A stretch of DNA of 11,187 bases from CAYFJO01 sp964343305 (GCA_964343305.1 CAYFJO010000360.1:1-11187), one strand, 5' to 3'. Counted from the stretch's first letter, positions 1 through 7,469 are shown. Notes: generated from the sequence alone by a model not told the origin. Made by a program: numbers and translations.

Positions 1-324
1 TTAGGGTCATACCGCTTCTTCAAAAATCATGCAAGGTGCGCTGTACAACTAAAAGATTAAGAGAGGATGAGTTTATCGCATCACCGAATGCCCAAGAAGG
101 CCAATTCATTAAGCACCAAAGGGCATTCAGCGGGCTGTATCAATTCGCAAAGCACCTCTCTCTGTCAGATGCCGTTCAAGCCGCGCGCATCGGACGACAG
201 GTGCCGAGATTCCGATCGGCCGAACTGTACCGAAGACTCGCGAGCGGTGCGACTTGCCAACAAACCAAGGTTTTGGCACATCGGCCTCGCCTTCGGCTAC
301 GGGTTAAACAATTTTGCGTAGGTT
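1..324. other. No recognisable gene
   Basis: Frames are open on both strands here, but their translations are low-complexity, rich in Arg, Ser and Cys, and match no family I recognise. A 19-codon open stretch at 1-60 on the plus strand, ending in TAA, could be the tail of a gene entering from the left, but it is too short to name. I see no convincing promoter, terminator or repeat. Confidence 0.5.
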
Positions 325-480
325 CTAAAGCCGCTGATTCACGCTGCTCAAAAACTCCAGCAGATCGGCCGTCCAAAACCGTAAACGTCTTGATGGCCTC
401 GATCGGCTGCTTCGGCTCAAACCGCGTTATCACCGGCTCCTTCGGCTCGTCCACGCTCGTTGATTCCTGGCATCACGCGA
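325..480 (-). pseudogene. Frameshifted C-terminal gene remnant, family unknown
   Basis: Two adjacent minus-strand frames each read like natural protein and together make a plausible C-terminus. The upstream frame (about 475 down to 370) gives a Pro/Glu-rich linker, then EPKQPIEAIKTFTVLDG. The downstream frame, offset by one base near 365-372, gives ADLLEFLSSVNQRL followed by a TAG stop at 325-327. The simplest reading is one ancestral reading frame broken by a one-base indel. The ending resembles the short helical tails (DLLEFL-type) of exported planctomycete proteins, but the piece is too short to assign. The frame closes upstream near 476, so no start or N-terminal part is present. That it is coding at all rests on the look of the translation only. 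Confidence 0.35.
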
Positions 481-533
481 CGATTGTGAGTTTGCAGAAT
501 ATCCGCGCATCCGTTTCGGATCATGATGCTTGG

Positions 534-770
534 TTAGGGTGTCGCTTTCGCTCGCGGGTCGAGTTTTGCCTTTGGCACGAAGTAACGCTCTGGTGTCAGC
601 GACAGCCAGGGGATTAGACCGTGCTTCGGTTGGAACTCAACTTCGTCGTGGTTGCGGCCGTGGATGAAATGTAGCAGATCGCCACGCAGGTCTGGTATGA
701 TGGAAAATTCCAGATCGCCCCAACATGCCTTGGCCATGTTGCCGTCCGGCAGCCGCGCCACCTCGCTGCC
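534..770 (-). pseudogene. C-terminal remnant of an unidentified minus-strand gene
   Basis: On the minus strand, an open frame from about 770 down to a stop at 534 encodes protein-like sequence: RLPDGNMAKACWGDLEF, then LRGDLLHFIHGRNHDEVEF, then LIPWLSLTPERYFVPKAKLD and a basic tail. The mix of aromatic, acidic and hydrophobic residues contrasts with the Arg/Ser/Pro-rich translations of the other frames. The frame stays open further upstream (to 1085) but loses this character there and runs antisense to the plus-strand tail at 795-950 and then to the DUF1593 gene, so I end the remnant near 770. I do not recognise the family. It appears to be the 3' end of a gene whose front was lost where the plus-strand material begins. 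Confidence 0.4.
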
Positions 771-794
771 GACGGATCGTAATACCATCGGTAG

Positions 795-950
795 GCCAGC
801 GTCGAAGAAATCAAAGAACACAGCACACGGTATCGCGTCACACTCAACGCTCCGGCGCCGGGTCTGCACGCGATTTACGCGGTGACCGAGTGGAACGGAC
901 AACGCGAGGTTTCCCGTCCCGTGGCGATCATGTTTCAGAATAGACAATAG
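795..950 (+). pseudogene. C-terminal tail of a lost gene upstream of DUF1593
   Basis: A 51-codon open frame lies between a TAG at 792-794 and a TAG at 948-950. Its translation begins ASVEEIKEHSTRYRVTLNA and continues GLHAIYAVTEWNGQREVSR, ending in PVAIMFQNRQ. The alternating hydrophobic pattern looks like the last two strands of an Ig-like or fibronectin-like beta-sandwich. There is no convincing start codon, so this is read as the 3' end of a truncated gene. The stop lies 12 bases before the ATG of the DUF1593 gene, the spacing expected within an operon, so the tail probably travelled with that gene. Family assignment is not possible from this length. Confidence 0.4.
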
Positions 951-955
951 GTGAG
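949..955 (+). promoter_or_regulatory. Ribosome binding site for the DUF1593 gene
   Basis: AGGTGAG lies 7 bases before ATG 963. It decides the start: the in-frame GTG at 951 lies inside this site and would add four residues (VRIA) ahead of an otherwise normal signal peptide. The site also overlaps the stop codon of the upstream tail. Confidence 0.5.
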
Positions 956-962
956 AATTGCA

Positions 963-2327
963 ATGTGGGCCAAGCAATGGATCTCGATAAGCGTCCTGGG
1001 GCTTTGTGTTGCCAGCAGTGCTGCGGATGAACACAAACTGCGAGTGATCGTCGAAACGGACATCGGTGGTGACGCGGACGATCAAGCATCACTCGTACGG
1101 TTTTTGTTGTACGCGAACGAGTGGGATGTGGAAGGCATCATCGCGGACAGGCATGCCGACAAGTTCCGTAGCGATCCGGCCCGCAATCACAAAGGTGTTG
1201 TAGCCAAGAACGGTCATGAGTTGGCGCTCGGCTATGTCGATGGTTATGCCAAAGTGTATGACAATCTCAAACGGCATTCAGCAGGCTTTCCCTCACCAAA
1301 GCTTCTACGACGAGTCACCGTGCCGGGATTCAACGATATCGATGAGGGAGTGAAACTGATCATTGCCGCTGCCGATCGGGATGACCCACGGCCCATCTGG
1401 TACAGCAATTGGGGTAGCAATAGTGGTTCAAAGAGCAATTTGCGTCGTGCGTTTGATCTCATCAAACGCCAACGCACACCCACGGAGTACCAATCATTTG
1501 TGAAAAAGTTTCGCATCTGCACGTTAGACGGCAGTCGTGGAACGAAGCAAGGGCACGACGATCAAGTTGTTCTGCATATCGAAACAGGCTATCCCGATAT
1601 CGGCGGTCGCTGGTATCACCGTTTCCGACCACTGACCCAGAACGCCGGAGGCTTCGACGTACGTCGCGACGTCCAGACAGATCACGGGCCGTTGGGCTCG
1701 CTCTACACGACGCCAAAAGAAGGAGACAGTTGGACGTTTGTGTATCTCATTCCGAACGGTTTAAGCGACCCAATGCAACCGAACTGGGGTGGTTGGGCGG
1801 GACGTTATGGACCTCGTGGCACCGACCGGATGAATAAGAACGGGCCGAAAGGGGCGCAGTTTGTTTGGGCCAACCAGCAAGACACGATTGATGGCAAGAC
1901 AACTCGAGACAACACCGCATCCCGTTGGGCCGAGCATCTGCAAAATGATTTCAAAGCCCGGCTCGATTGGTGCGTTGCTGCTCGATTTGCAGATGCGAAT
2001 CACGCACCGCTGCCACATTGCCAAGACGATGGCACTCAACGTGTATTGCGGATCAACGTGCCACCGGGCCGACCAGTAAAACTCTCTGCCAGCGGTTCGG
2101 AAGATCCAGATGGCGACCGATTGCATTATCGCTGGTTCGTTTACCCCGAACCTGGAACTTACCTTGGGAAGGCAGCAATTCGCAACGAGCACGCCAGCGA
2201 AGTGGAGCTGATGGTTCCGGCCGATGCCGAAGGGAAGACGATTCACGTCATTCTACAAGTCACAGACAGCGGGCATCCCCCGTTGACACGTTACCGCCGT
2301 ACGGTTGTGAACGTTACCTGGAAGTGA
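963..2327 (+). CDS. Exported DUF1593/Sde182-like protein (nucleoside-hydrolase-like fold)
   Basis: A 454-residue secreted protein of the DUF1593 family, also called Sde182-like cellulose-binding proteins, with a nucleoside-hydrolase-like N-terminal domain. Residues 1-21 (MWAKQWISISVLGLCVASSA and one more) form a signal peptide with no lipobox. The N-terminal domain, about residues 26-345, opens with VETDIGGDADDQ; the clustered Asp33, Asp37, Asp39 and Asp40 match the metal and ribose-binding signature of nucleoside hydrolases. The C-terminal domain, about 355-454, is the family's beta-sandwich (SGSEDPDGDRLHYRWFVYPE, later ILQVTDSG). Length is normal for the family and the frame is intact. Hydrolytic activity is not established for DUF1593 proteins; binding or processing of polysaccharide outside the cytoplasm is the usual inference. 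It stands alone between gene remnants, with no operon partner downstream on its strand for about 330 bases. Confidence 0.9.
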   Translation: MWAKQWISISVLGLCVASSAADEHKLRVIVETDIGGDADDQASLVRFLLYANEWDVEGIIADRHADKFRSDPARNHKGVVAKNGHELALGYVDGYAKVYDNLKRHSAGFPSPKLLRRVTVPGFNDIDEGVKLIIAAADRDDPRPIWYSNWGSNSGSKSNLRRAFDLIKRQRTPTEYQSFVKKFRICTLDGSRGTKQGHDDQVVLHIETGYPDIGGRWYHRFRPLTQNAGGFDVRRDVQTDHGPLGSLYTTPKEGDSWTFVYLIPNGLSDPMQPNWGGWAGRYGPRGTDRMNKNGPKGAQFVWANQQDTIDGKTTRDNTASRWAEHLQNDFKARLDWCVAARFADANHAPLPHCQDDGTQRVLRINVPPGRPVKLSASGSEDPDGDRLHYRWFVYPEPGTYLGKAAIRNEHASEVELMVPADAEGKTIHVILQVTDSGHPPLTRYRRTVVNVTWK

Positions 2328-2339
2328 AACGAGAGGGAT

Positions 2340-2602
2340 AGGGAAGGCTAATCGAGTGATGGTCAGGTTCGTAAGCCAGCCGCTTTGCAACTCGATCTTT
2401 CGCAAACTCGCGTGCCGGCCCTTGCGTGTATCTTGTTTGGCGGGGATGCGTGCCTCGGCAGCTTTGCGAATGAACAACGCCAGATACTTGGCATGGCGAT
2501 CGGACCAGGCAAAGTGGCCTGCGCCGGGCTCCACCACAACACTTCCCAAGTTGCCTTCGTGCTGTATCGAGAATTGACATTTTGTGATGTAGCGCCCAAT
2601 AT
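2340..2602 (-). pseudogene. Alpha/beta-hydrolase-like internal fragment
   Basis: The minus-strand frame across this gap reads FSIQHEGNLGSVVVEPGAGH, then FAWSDRHAKYLALFIRKAAE, then ARIPAKQD and a further stretch ending SGWLTNLTI. The GAGHFAWS segment followed by an amphipathic helix resembles the region carrying the catalytic His near the end of an alpha/beta-hydrolase domain in exported planctomycete esterase-like proteins. There is no start at the upstream end. The frame runs through 2340 without a natural stop and on into the antisense of the DUF1593 gene, so this is an internal piece cut at both ends. It fills nearly all of the space between the DUF1593 stop (2327) and the DUF4838 start (2659). 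Coding character is clear; the family call is moderate. Confidence 0.5.
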
Positions 2603-2658
2603 CTGTCGAAGCCGACCTATTCATCAACACCACAAGGACACACCAAACTGCAAGAACT

Positions 2659-5106
2659 ATGAACTTGAAACGGCTCACATTGTCTGCATTGACAATCTTT
2701 CTTCCCGTGACATTGACGGCAGCCAAGACCGTCAGCGTTGATCCGGAGAAGTGTGTGATCGTCCTGCCGGATTCTCCTTCTACGAAGGACGAGACGGCCG
2801 CTGAGGAACTCCAACTGCATCTCAAGTTGATCACAGGAGTCGAAATCCCGAGGGCCGTGACCGGATCGGTTCCAAACACAAGCTTCGCGTTCCACATCGC
2901 CATACAGCCCTCGGCGGACGAAGAGCCACTGGCCGTGCAGGAGTCGCGATGGACGATCACCGCCAGGGCCGCCTGGTTTTATGGAGATACCAGTGGAGCG
3001 GGCACGGGAGCCCTGTTTGCCGTCTACTCGTTCCTCGAAGAACAACTCGGCGTGACCTGGATCGAGCCGGGCGATGCGGGCATCGCTTTCAAGCGGCGAT
3101 CGACGTTGAACCTTAAGCCGGGAAAATACCGTTGGGCTCCAGAGCTCACATTCCGCAAGATCCGGCAGACATACCGTCAGCGACCGGCGGAAGAACCCGT
3201 TCCTGCGCGGTTCAAGCCGTTTCCTGAGTTCTGGCACGGATTCAGGGACGTCGCCAACCAGAGAGCCGTGGATGACGTGCGCTGGCAACACCGGATGCGA
3301 ATGGGCGGCGGTCGTTCGGGCGGCGGCCATGCTTTCGCAAAGTGGTGGGACCGTTTCGGCGAAACGCAACCAGAGTATTTCGCGCTCAACAAACACGGCA
3401 AACGTGAGCCTGTTCCACTGCCGAAAGCACATCAGACGAATGAATGGATAAAAATATGCCCGAGCAATCCTGCCGTCGCCGAGCAGATCGTCAAAGACTG
3501 GATGCCAGCTAAGGACCGGCTGAAGTACGTCAATGCCGGACTGAACGACGGAGTCGAGAATTTCTGTGAGTGCGAAGACTGCAGAAAGCTGGACGTGCGA
3601 CTGGCGGAGGAGCACACGGACGATCTGATCTCCGGCCGATACGTGTATCCCGACGGTCGCTACGTCCACCTGACCGATCGCTATGCCCATCTGGCCAACG
3701 CTGTGGCGAGGGAGGTCAGAAAACACCGCCAGGACGCCATGGTGTCCATGTATGCGTACTTGACCACGCTCCATCCTCCTCGAAGGGTGAAGCTGGAGCC
3801 GAACATCGTGGTGCATATCGTTCCGTATGTTGTTCCGCTCGACCGGAAGATCACCGAGGAACTGATCGAAGGTTGGCGCAAAGCCGGAGCAACCGAGATC
3901 GCGTTCCGGCCCAATTACCATTTCAAATACCACCCCATGCCCCTGCCGCTGGGTATCGAGAAAGAGATGTTCGATGTTTTCCAGGTCGCGCATGCAAACG
4001 GCTGCATCTCGGCAGACTACGATTCGCTGATGGGGTGCTGGCCGCTGACGGGTCTGGCCGACTACGTTCTCGCGCGAGCGATCGCCGCCCCGGATAAAGA
4101 CTTCACTCACTGGGAGAGTCGCTATTGCTCCGCCTTCGGCGATGCAACCGATGACGTCAGGGCATATTTCCGATACTGGCGAAACGAGGTCTGGGAAAGT
4201 CGCCTGAAACCGAATCTCGGCAAGCTGACGAAAGCCGGCCGAACCGGCAACTTTGCTCGGGGGCTGGCGTGGGCGATCCGCAGTAACTACAGCAACGACT
4301 GCAGGCCGGAAGGCTGTGATCAATACTATACGGAGCAGGATTTTGACCGGACCGACGAAATCCTGCAGCAGGCCGCCTCACGGAGTCTGACACCCGAGGA
4401 GAGGAAACGAGTGGAGCAGTTGGTTCTGATCAACCGGCATTCCCGCCTCGAACACGGAGCCATGTATTACCGTGGCAACAAGGGATATGGACACTCCAAA
4501 GCCCTTCTCGAGTTTAGAACAACACATCACAAAGACATGAATATAAGCTGGCCGGGTGTCTTTTATGTAGAAGATGCCTGGGGCGACCTCTGCCACCTAT
4601 ATCTGACTGAGCATCTGGAAGAGTATCCTCTGCCGTGGCTGAAGACTCCCTTCAAGTGGCGTTTCAAAGTCGATGAAGACAACGTCGGGCTGTCTCAGAA
4701 ATGGCAGGCAAAAGACTGGGATGCGACTGCCGACTGGAAAACAATCCGAGTCAACGTCCCGTGGTCAAACACGTACGAATCTCCACATGTTGAGTTGAAA
4801 AAGAAACTGAAGACGTACGACGGAGTCGGCTGGTATACCTTCAGATTTGAACTTCCCCATCAACTGCGCCGCAAGAAGGTGTTTCTTTACCTCGGCGGCG
4901 TAGATGACAACTGTAGAGTCTACGTCAACGGACAACTTGCAGGAGAGCATCACTCCGTCACGCCCGCAGACACAGATACCCCGTTTGAAATTCAGATTGA
5001 TCAATTTGTCGATTGGAACGCTGAATATCAGATCGCCACTGTCAGAGTCGAAGACAAAGGCGGCAGAGGAGGCGTTCATAAAGAGACTTGGATTGTCACG
5101 AAATGA
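2659..5106 (+). CDS. Exported DUF4838 domain protein, glycosidase-like
   Basis: An 815-residue secreted protein. Residues 1-21 are a signal peptide (MNLKRLTLSALTIFLPVTLT and following). Residues about 25-155 form an alpha-glucuronidase/hexosaminidase-type N-terminal domain (ETAAEELQLHLKLITGVEIP; later GALFAVYSFLEEQLGVTWIE). The DUF4838 core, about 190-500, shows the family's KICPSNP and LNDGVENFCECEDC segments and is probably a TIM barrel. Residues about 665-815 look like a galactose-binding beta-sandwich (GWYTFRFELP; VFLYLGGVDDNCRVYVNGQL). DUF4838 proteins are widespread in Planctomycetota and Bacteroidota near polysaccharide-degrading enzymes; a role on glycans is inferred and no substrate can be read from the sequence. 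The Cys cluster C303-x-C305-xx-C308 could bind metal or form disulfides. No strong Shine-Dalgarno precedes the ATG, though the signal peptide fits this start well. Length and frame are intact. Confidence 0.88.
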   Translation: MNLKRLTLSALTIFLPVTLTAAKTVSVDPEKCVIVLPDSPSTKDETAAEELQLHLKLITGVEIPRAVTGSVPNTSFAFHIAIQPSADEEPLAVQESRWTITARAAWFYGDTSGAGTGALFAVYSFLEEQLGVTWIEPGDAGIAFKRRSTLNLKPGKYRWAPELTFRKIRQTYRQRPAEEPVPARFKPFPEFWHGFRDVANQRAVDDVRWQHRMRMGGGRSGGGHAFAKWWDRFGETQPEYFALNKHGKREPVPLPKAHQTNEWIKICPSNPAVAEQIVKDWMPAKDRLKYVNAGLNDGVENFCECEDCRKLDVRLAEEHTDDLISGRYVYPDGRYVHLTDRYAHLANAVAREVRKHRQDAMVSMYAYLTTLHPPRRVKLEPNIVVHIVPYVVPLDRKITEELIEGWRKAGATEIAFRPNYHFKYHPMPLPLGIEKEMFDVFQVAHANGCISADYDSLMGCWPLTGLADYVLARAIAAPDKDFTHWESRYCSAFGDATDDVRAYFRYWRNEVWESRLKPNLGKLTKAGRTGNFARGLAWAIRSNYSNDCRPEGCDQYYTEQDFDRTDEILQQAASRSLTPEERKRVEQLVLINRHSRLEHGAMYYRGNKGYGHSKALLEFRTTHHKDMNISWPGVFYVEDAWGDLCHLYLTEHLEEYPLPWLKTPFKWRFKVDEDNVGLSQKWQAKDWDATADWKTIRVNVPWSNTYESPHVELKKKLKTYDGVGWYTFRFELPHQLRRKKVFLYLGGVDDNCRVYVNGQLAGEHHSVTPADTDTPFEIQIDQFVDWNAEYQIATVRVEDKGGRGGVHKETWIVTK

Positions 5107-5135
5107 TGATCTTGAAAACGGCGGTGGAAAGACAA

Positions 5136-5528
5136 TCACCTGGCGGAAACCCACTTCACTTTCGTCACCCATACGCGATTGTCTGCACGGCGGGCGATGA
5201 GCGGTTTCGGGTCGTGGTAGTTCGGACCGGGTGCCTGCATCCACTCGGCGGCGGTCACCCACGTATCGTCTTCGCTGATTTCGGTGACGCCGAAGTTTCC
5301 GAGTCGCGCCCCCTTTTCAGGAACCAGAATCTGTTCGCTCGCACGGATAACGCGGGGTCTCTCCAAGTCAATCTTCGCCATGAACAGGGGCGCGCGGTGA
5401 CGAAAGACATGATCGTTATTTGCGCCGCGCCGTGCATAAACCAGATAGAGGCGGTCCCCCAACACCATCCAGTGTGTCTGGGTGATGCAAGTTCGCAGGC
5501 AGGGGCCGGTTCCGAATGATAGCCACGA
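5136..5528 (-). pseudogene. Sialidase-family (BNR-type) C-terminal fragment
   Basis: A 130-codon minus-strand frame runs from just inside a stop at 5529-5531 down to TGA at 5136. It reads ITQTHWMVLGDRLYLVYARR, then GANNDHVFRHRAPLFMAKID, then ILVPEKGARLGNFGVTEISE and TWVTAAEWMQ. These are the closing blades of exported sialidase or exo-alpha-sialidase-like six-bladed propellers common in Planctomycetota (family knowledge, no search done). Such proteins usually have several hundred residues, so only the last third or less remains. ATG 5468 lies inside the conserved THWM segment, and the frame is coding upstream of it, so it is not the true start. The piece converges on the DUF4838 gene (30-base gap) and ends about 16 bases from the arsR promoter. 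It is probably nonfunctional. Confidence 0.7.
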
Positions 5529-5544
5529 CTAGAGTTGTCGTCTG

Positions 5545-5572
5545 TTGACAATTCATTATTACACGGTATGGT
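5545..5572 (+). promoter_or_regulatory. Sigma-70-like promoter of the arsR-SUMF1 operon
   Basis: A perfect -35 box TTGACA (5545-5550) is followed after 16 bases by TATGGT (5567-5572; 4 of 6 match TATAAT). Transcription would begin around 5579-5580, only two or three bases before ATG 5582, so the message would be leaderless or nearly so. No Shine-Dalgarno precedes that ATG, which agrees. The -10 box lies inside the inverted repeats at 5560-5579. Confidence 0.5.
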
Positions 5573-5579
5573 GTATACC
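5560..5579. promoter_or_regulatory. Candidate ArsR operator: two overlapping inverted repeats
   Basis: Two perfect 5-bp inverted repeats interlock. TACAC (5560-5564) pairs with GTGTA (5571-5575) across 6 bases, and GGTAT (5565-5569) pairs with ATACC (5575-5579) across 5 bases. Together they cover the -10 box and the presumed transcription start. Winged-helix ArsR repressors commonly bind imperfect palindromes over their own promoter, so autorepression is the natural inference. Confidence 0.45.
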
Positions 5580-5581
5580 CT

Positions 5582-5899
5582 ATGGCTACAAACACGGAAA
5601 TGCGACAAAAAGTCAAGTTTCCACCGCAACCCGCGACTGAAGAACGCCCCCTGATCAGCGATGACCAGGCAGTGGCGTTGATGTGGCTGTTCAAAGTGTT
5701 TTCCAACGATACGCGCTCGCGATTGCTGCACGCATTGCTCGGAGAGGACGAGCTGTGCGTAACCGAATTGGCAGAAGCAGTTGGCATGAAGCCACAGGCC
5801 GTGTCAAACCAACTGCAGCGATTGGTTGATCGCGGGATCGTTGGATCGCGCCGCGGCGGCATCAACATGTACTGTTGGCTCATCGATCCCTGTATCTAA
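5582..5899 (+). CDS. Short ArsR/SmtB-family winged-helix repressor
   Basis: A 105-residue cytoplasmic regulator. Residues about 28-93 form the winged helix: helices in ALMWLFKVFSNDTRSRLLHA, recognition helix region in VTELAEAVGMKPQAVSNQLQ, and the wing around IVGSRRGGINMYCWLI. ArsR repressors leave DNA when a metal, oxidant or other ligand binds. Cysteines are C59 (in DELCVTEL, where many relatives have a second Cys, as in ELCVCDL), C98 and C104. The protein ends at IDPCI, whereas related proteins usually continue with a further C-terminal helix after the DPC segment, so the dimerisation helix may be shortened. It is the first gene of the cluster, 27 bases from the next start, and is preceded by a promoter and an inverted-repeat operator. 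ATG 5582 is chosen by promoter position; ATG 5600 is an alternative. Ligand and targets are unknown. Confidence 0.85.
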   Translation: MATNTEMRQKVKFPPQPATEERPLISDDQAVALMWLFKVFSNDTRSRLLHALLGEDELCVTELAEAVGMKPQAVSNQLQRLVDRGIVGSRRGGINMYCWLIDPCI

Positions 5900-5926
5900 A
5901 GTCGTTGTGGACTATTGAAGTTCCTG

Positions 5927-7453
5927 ATGTCGAAAACGCATAGCACGATTCATGAAAAACACTTAGTGGTTTTCATGACGTTCGCGCTTGCGATTGGCAC
6001 TGCTAATGTCACAACGAGATCGGCGGCAGCGGTAAAAAAGAAACCGAGTGGTAGCAACTCTCAACAGGCGTATCTACTCGACGGCTCAGAATTGCCGGAC
6101 GGATACATCAGATTCGACGATCGGGACAAGATCATCAAAGTCGTTGACCGCGACCGGATCGACGAGACGCTCTATTTCGACGTCGCCAGATTGCGGTTGT
6201 TCGTGGCGAATTCCAAATCTCTGAAGCGTCTCAAAGAAATGCCGGCGCTGGGCAACAAGCAACCACCCGGCGCGCTGAGTTGGCTGGCGGTTGCAGCGAC
6301 CGGAGTGACCGCACAAAAACAATCGAACCGTGAAGACCAGAACGACAAGGTGTACCTGCTCGTCTGTCCCGCGGACGACAACGATTGGAAACTGATTTCA
6401 ACGGACATCGCGTGGCCAAAGCGGAAGCAGATGGAAATCGATCGCGCCGGTCGCTTCTTTAAGGTCGTCCGCCGCTCGGAAGTCGATGAGTCTCTTTACC
6501 TCAACACCTGGGGACTACGGTTCTATGTCGGAAGTCAAGCGGACCTGGAGAAACTCAAACAGATCCCAACTAGCAGCGACGATCGGATCACGTCGCAAGA
6601 CTTGGTCAGAACCGTATTCGGCTGGCGGCACCGGTACAACGAACCTGGTTTGGAACCGCAACGGATTCCGGTGCGCGGAGAAGCGGGCAGGAAGCTGGGC
6701 ACCAAGGACATGGCCTTTGTCAAGGCCGGCGAGTTCACGCGAACCGGTGAGTTTCACACGTCACACTTTGTTGGCGGCAAGTACCTGCGTCCGCACAAAG
6801 GCGACAAGTATCGTGTCCGTGTGGCGTCGTTTTACATCGACAAGTACAAGGTCACCAACGAAGACTACGCCCGTTTCCTCAACGACGGTAATCCAGGGTA
6901 TGCGATTTCGTCTCCGCACAACGAAGCCATTACGCGCGATGAGGAAGGACGATTCGTCGTCAATCCAAGGCAAGCCCGCTGGCCGGTCATCTGGTTGAAC
7001 TGGTATCAGGCGGCTGGATACGCCGAATGGGCGGGCAAGCGATTGCCGACCGAAGCCGAATGGGAGTTCGCCGCGACCGGCAGCGAAGGACGCAAGTATC
7101 CGTGGGGCAACGAAGAACCAGACGAAACGCGGGTCAATCGTTCGGAGCAGCCTTACATTCCAGTCGATTCATTGTCGGCCAGCGCGACACCCGAAGGTGT
7201 CGTCGGCCCGATGAGCATGGCGGCTGAGTGGTGTGCTGACTTTTACAGCGACACCTATTACGACAAAGCTCCGAAGAGCGGCGTGATGATTGACCCGCAA
7301 GGTCCGGCGAAAGGTTGGGAAAACCGTCGCATGTTCAAAGGCTGGTGCATGGCCCCCAAATCCGAGTTCTTCGAGTGCAGCAAACGCCACGCCCGCCCGC
7401 CGCTGCTCGGTTCGGCGATCGGCTTTCGCTGCGTGAAGTCGGCAGAGAGATAA
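5927..7453 (+). CDS. Exported SUMF1-domain protein with duplicated N-terminal module
   Basis: A 508-residue protein starting at ATG 5927; an upstream in-frame TTG at 5915 would add four residues and is less likely. A signal peptide or signal anchor covers residues about 1-36. Two copies of an unnamed module follow: about 48-106 (AYLL, IIKVVDRDRIDETLYFDV, LRLFV) and about 141-213 (VYLL, FFKVVRRSEVDESLYLNT, LRFYV). A SUMF1/FGE-sulfatase domain occupies about 246-505, with FYIDKYKVTNEDYARFLND, KRLPTEAEWEFA, KYPWGNE and the closing IGFRCV. The motif that reads DLAGNAAEWC in the neighbouring paralog is here GPMSMAAEWC. The cysteine pair of true formylglycine-generating enzymes is not seen, so sulfatase activation is unlikely; SUMF1 domains elsewhere serve other oxidative or binding roles. 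The cognate role here is unknown. The next gene starts 16 bases downstream. Confidence 0.85.
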   Translation: MSKTHSTIHEKHLVVFMTFALAIGTANVTTRSAAAVKKKPSGSNSQQAYLLDGSELPDGYIRFDDRDKIIKVVDRDRIDETLYFDVARLRLFVANSKSLKRLKEMPALGNKQPPGALSWLAVAATGVTAQKQSNREDQNDKVYLLVCPADDNDWKLISTDIAWPKRKQMEIDRAGRFFKVVRRSEVDESLYLNTWGLRFYVGSQADLEKLKQIPTSSDDRITSQDLVRTVFGWRHRYNEPGLEPQRIPVRGEAGRKLGTKDMAFVKAGEFTRTGEFHTSHFVGGKYLRPHKGDKYRVRVASFYIDKYKVTNEDYARFLNDGNPGYAISSPHNEAITRDEEGRFVVNPRQARWPVIWLNWYQAAGYAEWAGKRLPTEAEWEFAATGSEGRKYPWGNEEPDETRVNRSEQPYIPVDSLSASATPEGVVGPMSMAAEWCADFYSDTYYDKAPKSGVMIDPQGPAKGWENRRMFKGWCMAPKSEFFECSKRHARPPLLGSAIGFRCVKSAER

Positions 7454-7469
7454 AGAGGAAACCACAATC

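Noticed and set aside
1..60. A 19-codon open stretch containing GSYRFFKNHA, faintly like the N-terminal region of Tn5/IS4-type transposases
   Set aside because: It is too short, and nothing that follows in any frame supports a transposase.
251..280. A possible hairpin GCCAA...TTGGC around 256-277
   Set aside because: The pairing needs a bulge and leaves too small a loop for the inner stem; no T tract follows on either strand.
36..617. A 193-codon plus-strand open frame
   Set aside because: Its translation has no recognisable motif, is rich in Arg, Ser and Cys, and runs antisense to more protein-like minus-strand sequence at 325-480 and 534-617. No ribosome binding site precedes the start.
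122..1288. Similar short strings GGCATTCAGCGGGCT (near 123) and GGCATTCAGCAGGCT (near 1274)
   Set aside because: They match over only about 15 bases with one mismatch and no extended flanking similarity, so this is not treated as a repeat.
2574..2602. A TTGACA followed 17 bases later by CAATAT, as a promoter for the DUF4838 gene
   Set aside because: The -35 is perfect, but the -10 matches only 3 of 6 bases and the site lies inside the hydrolase remnant, so chance is a sufficient explanation.
2617..4323. A 568-codon minus-strand open frame
   Set aside because: It is the antisense shadow of the DUF4838 gene, with Arg/Asp/Val-rich composition and no family features.
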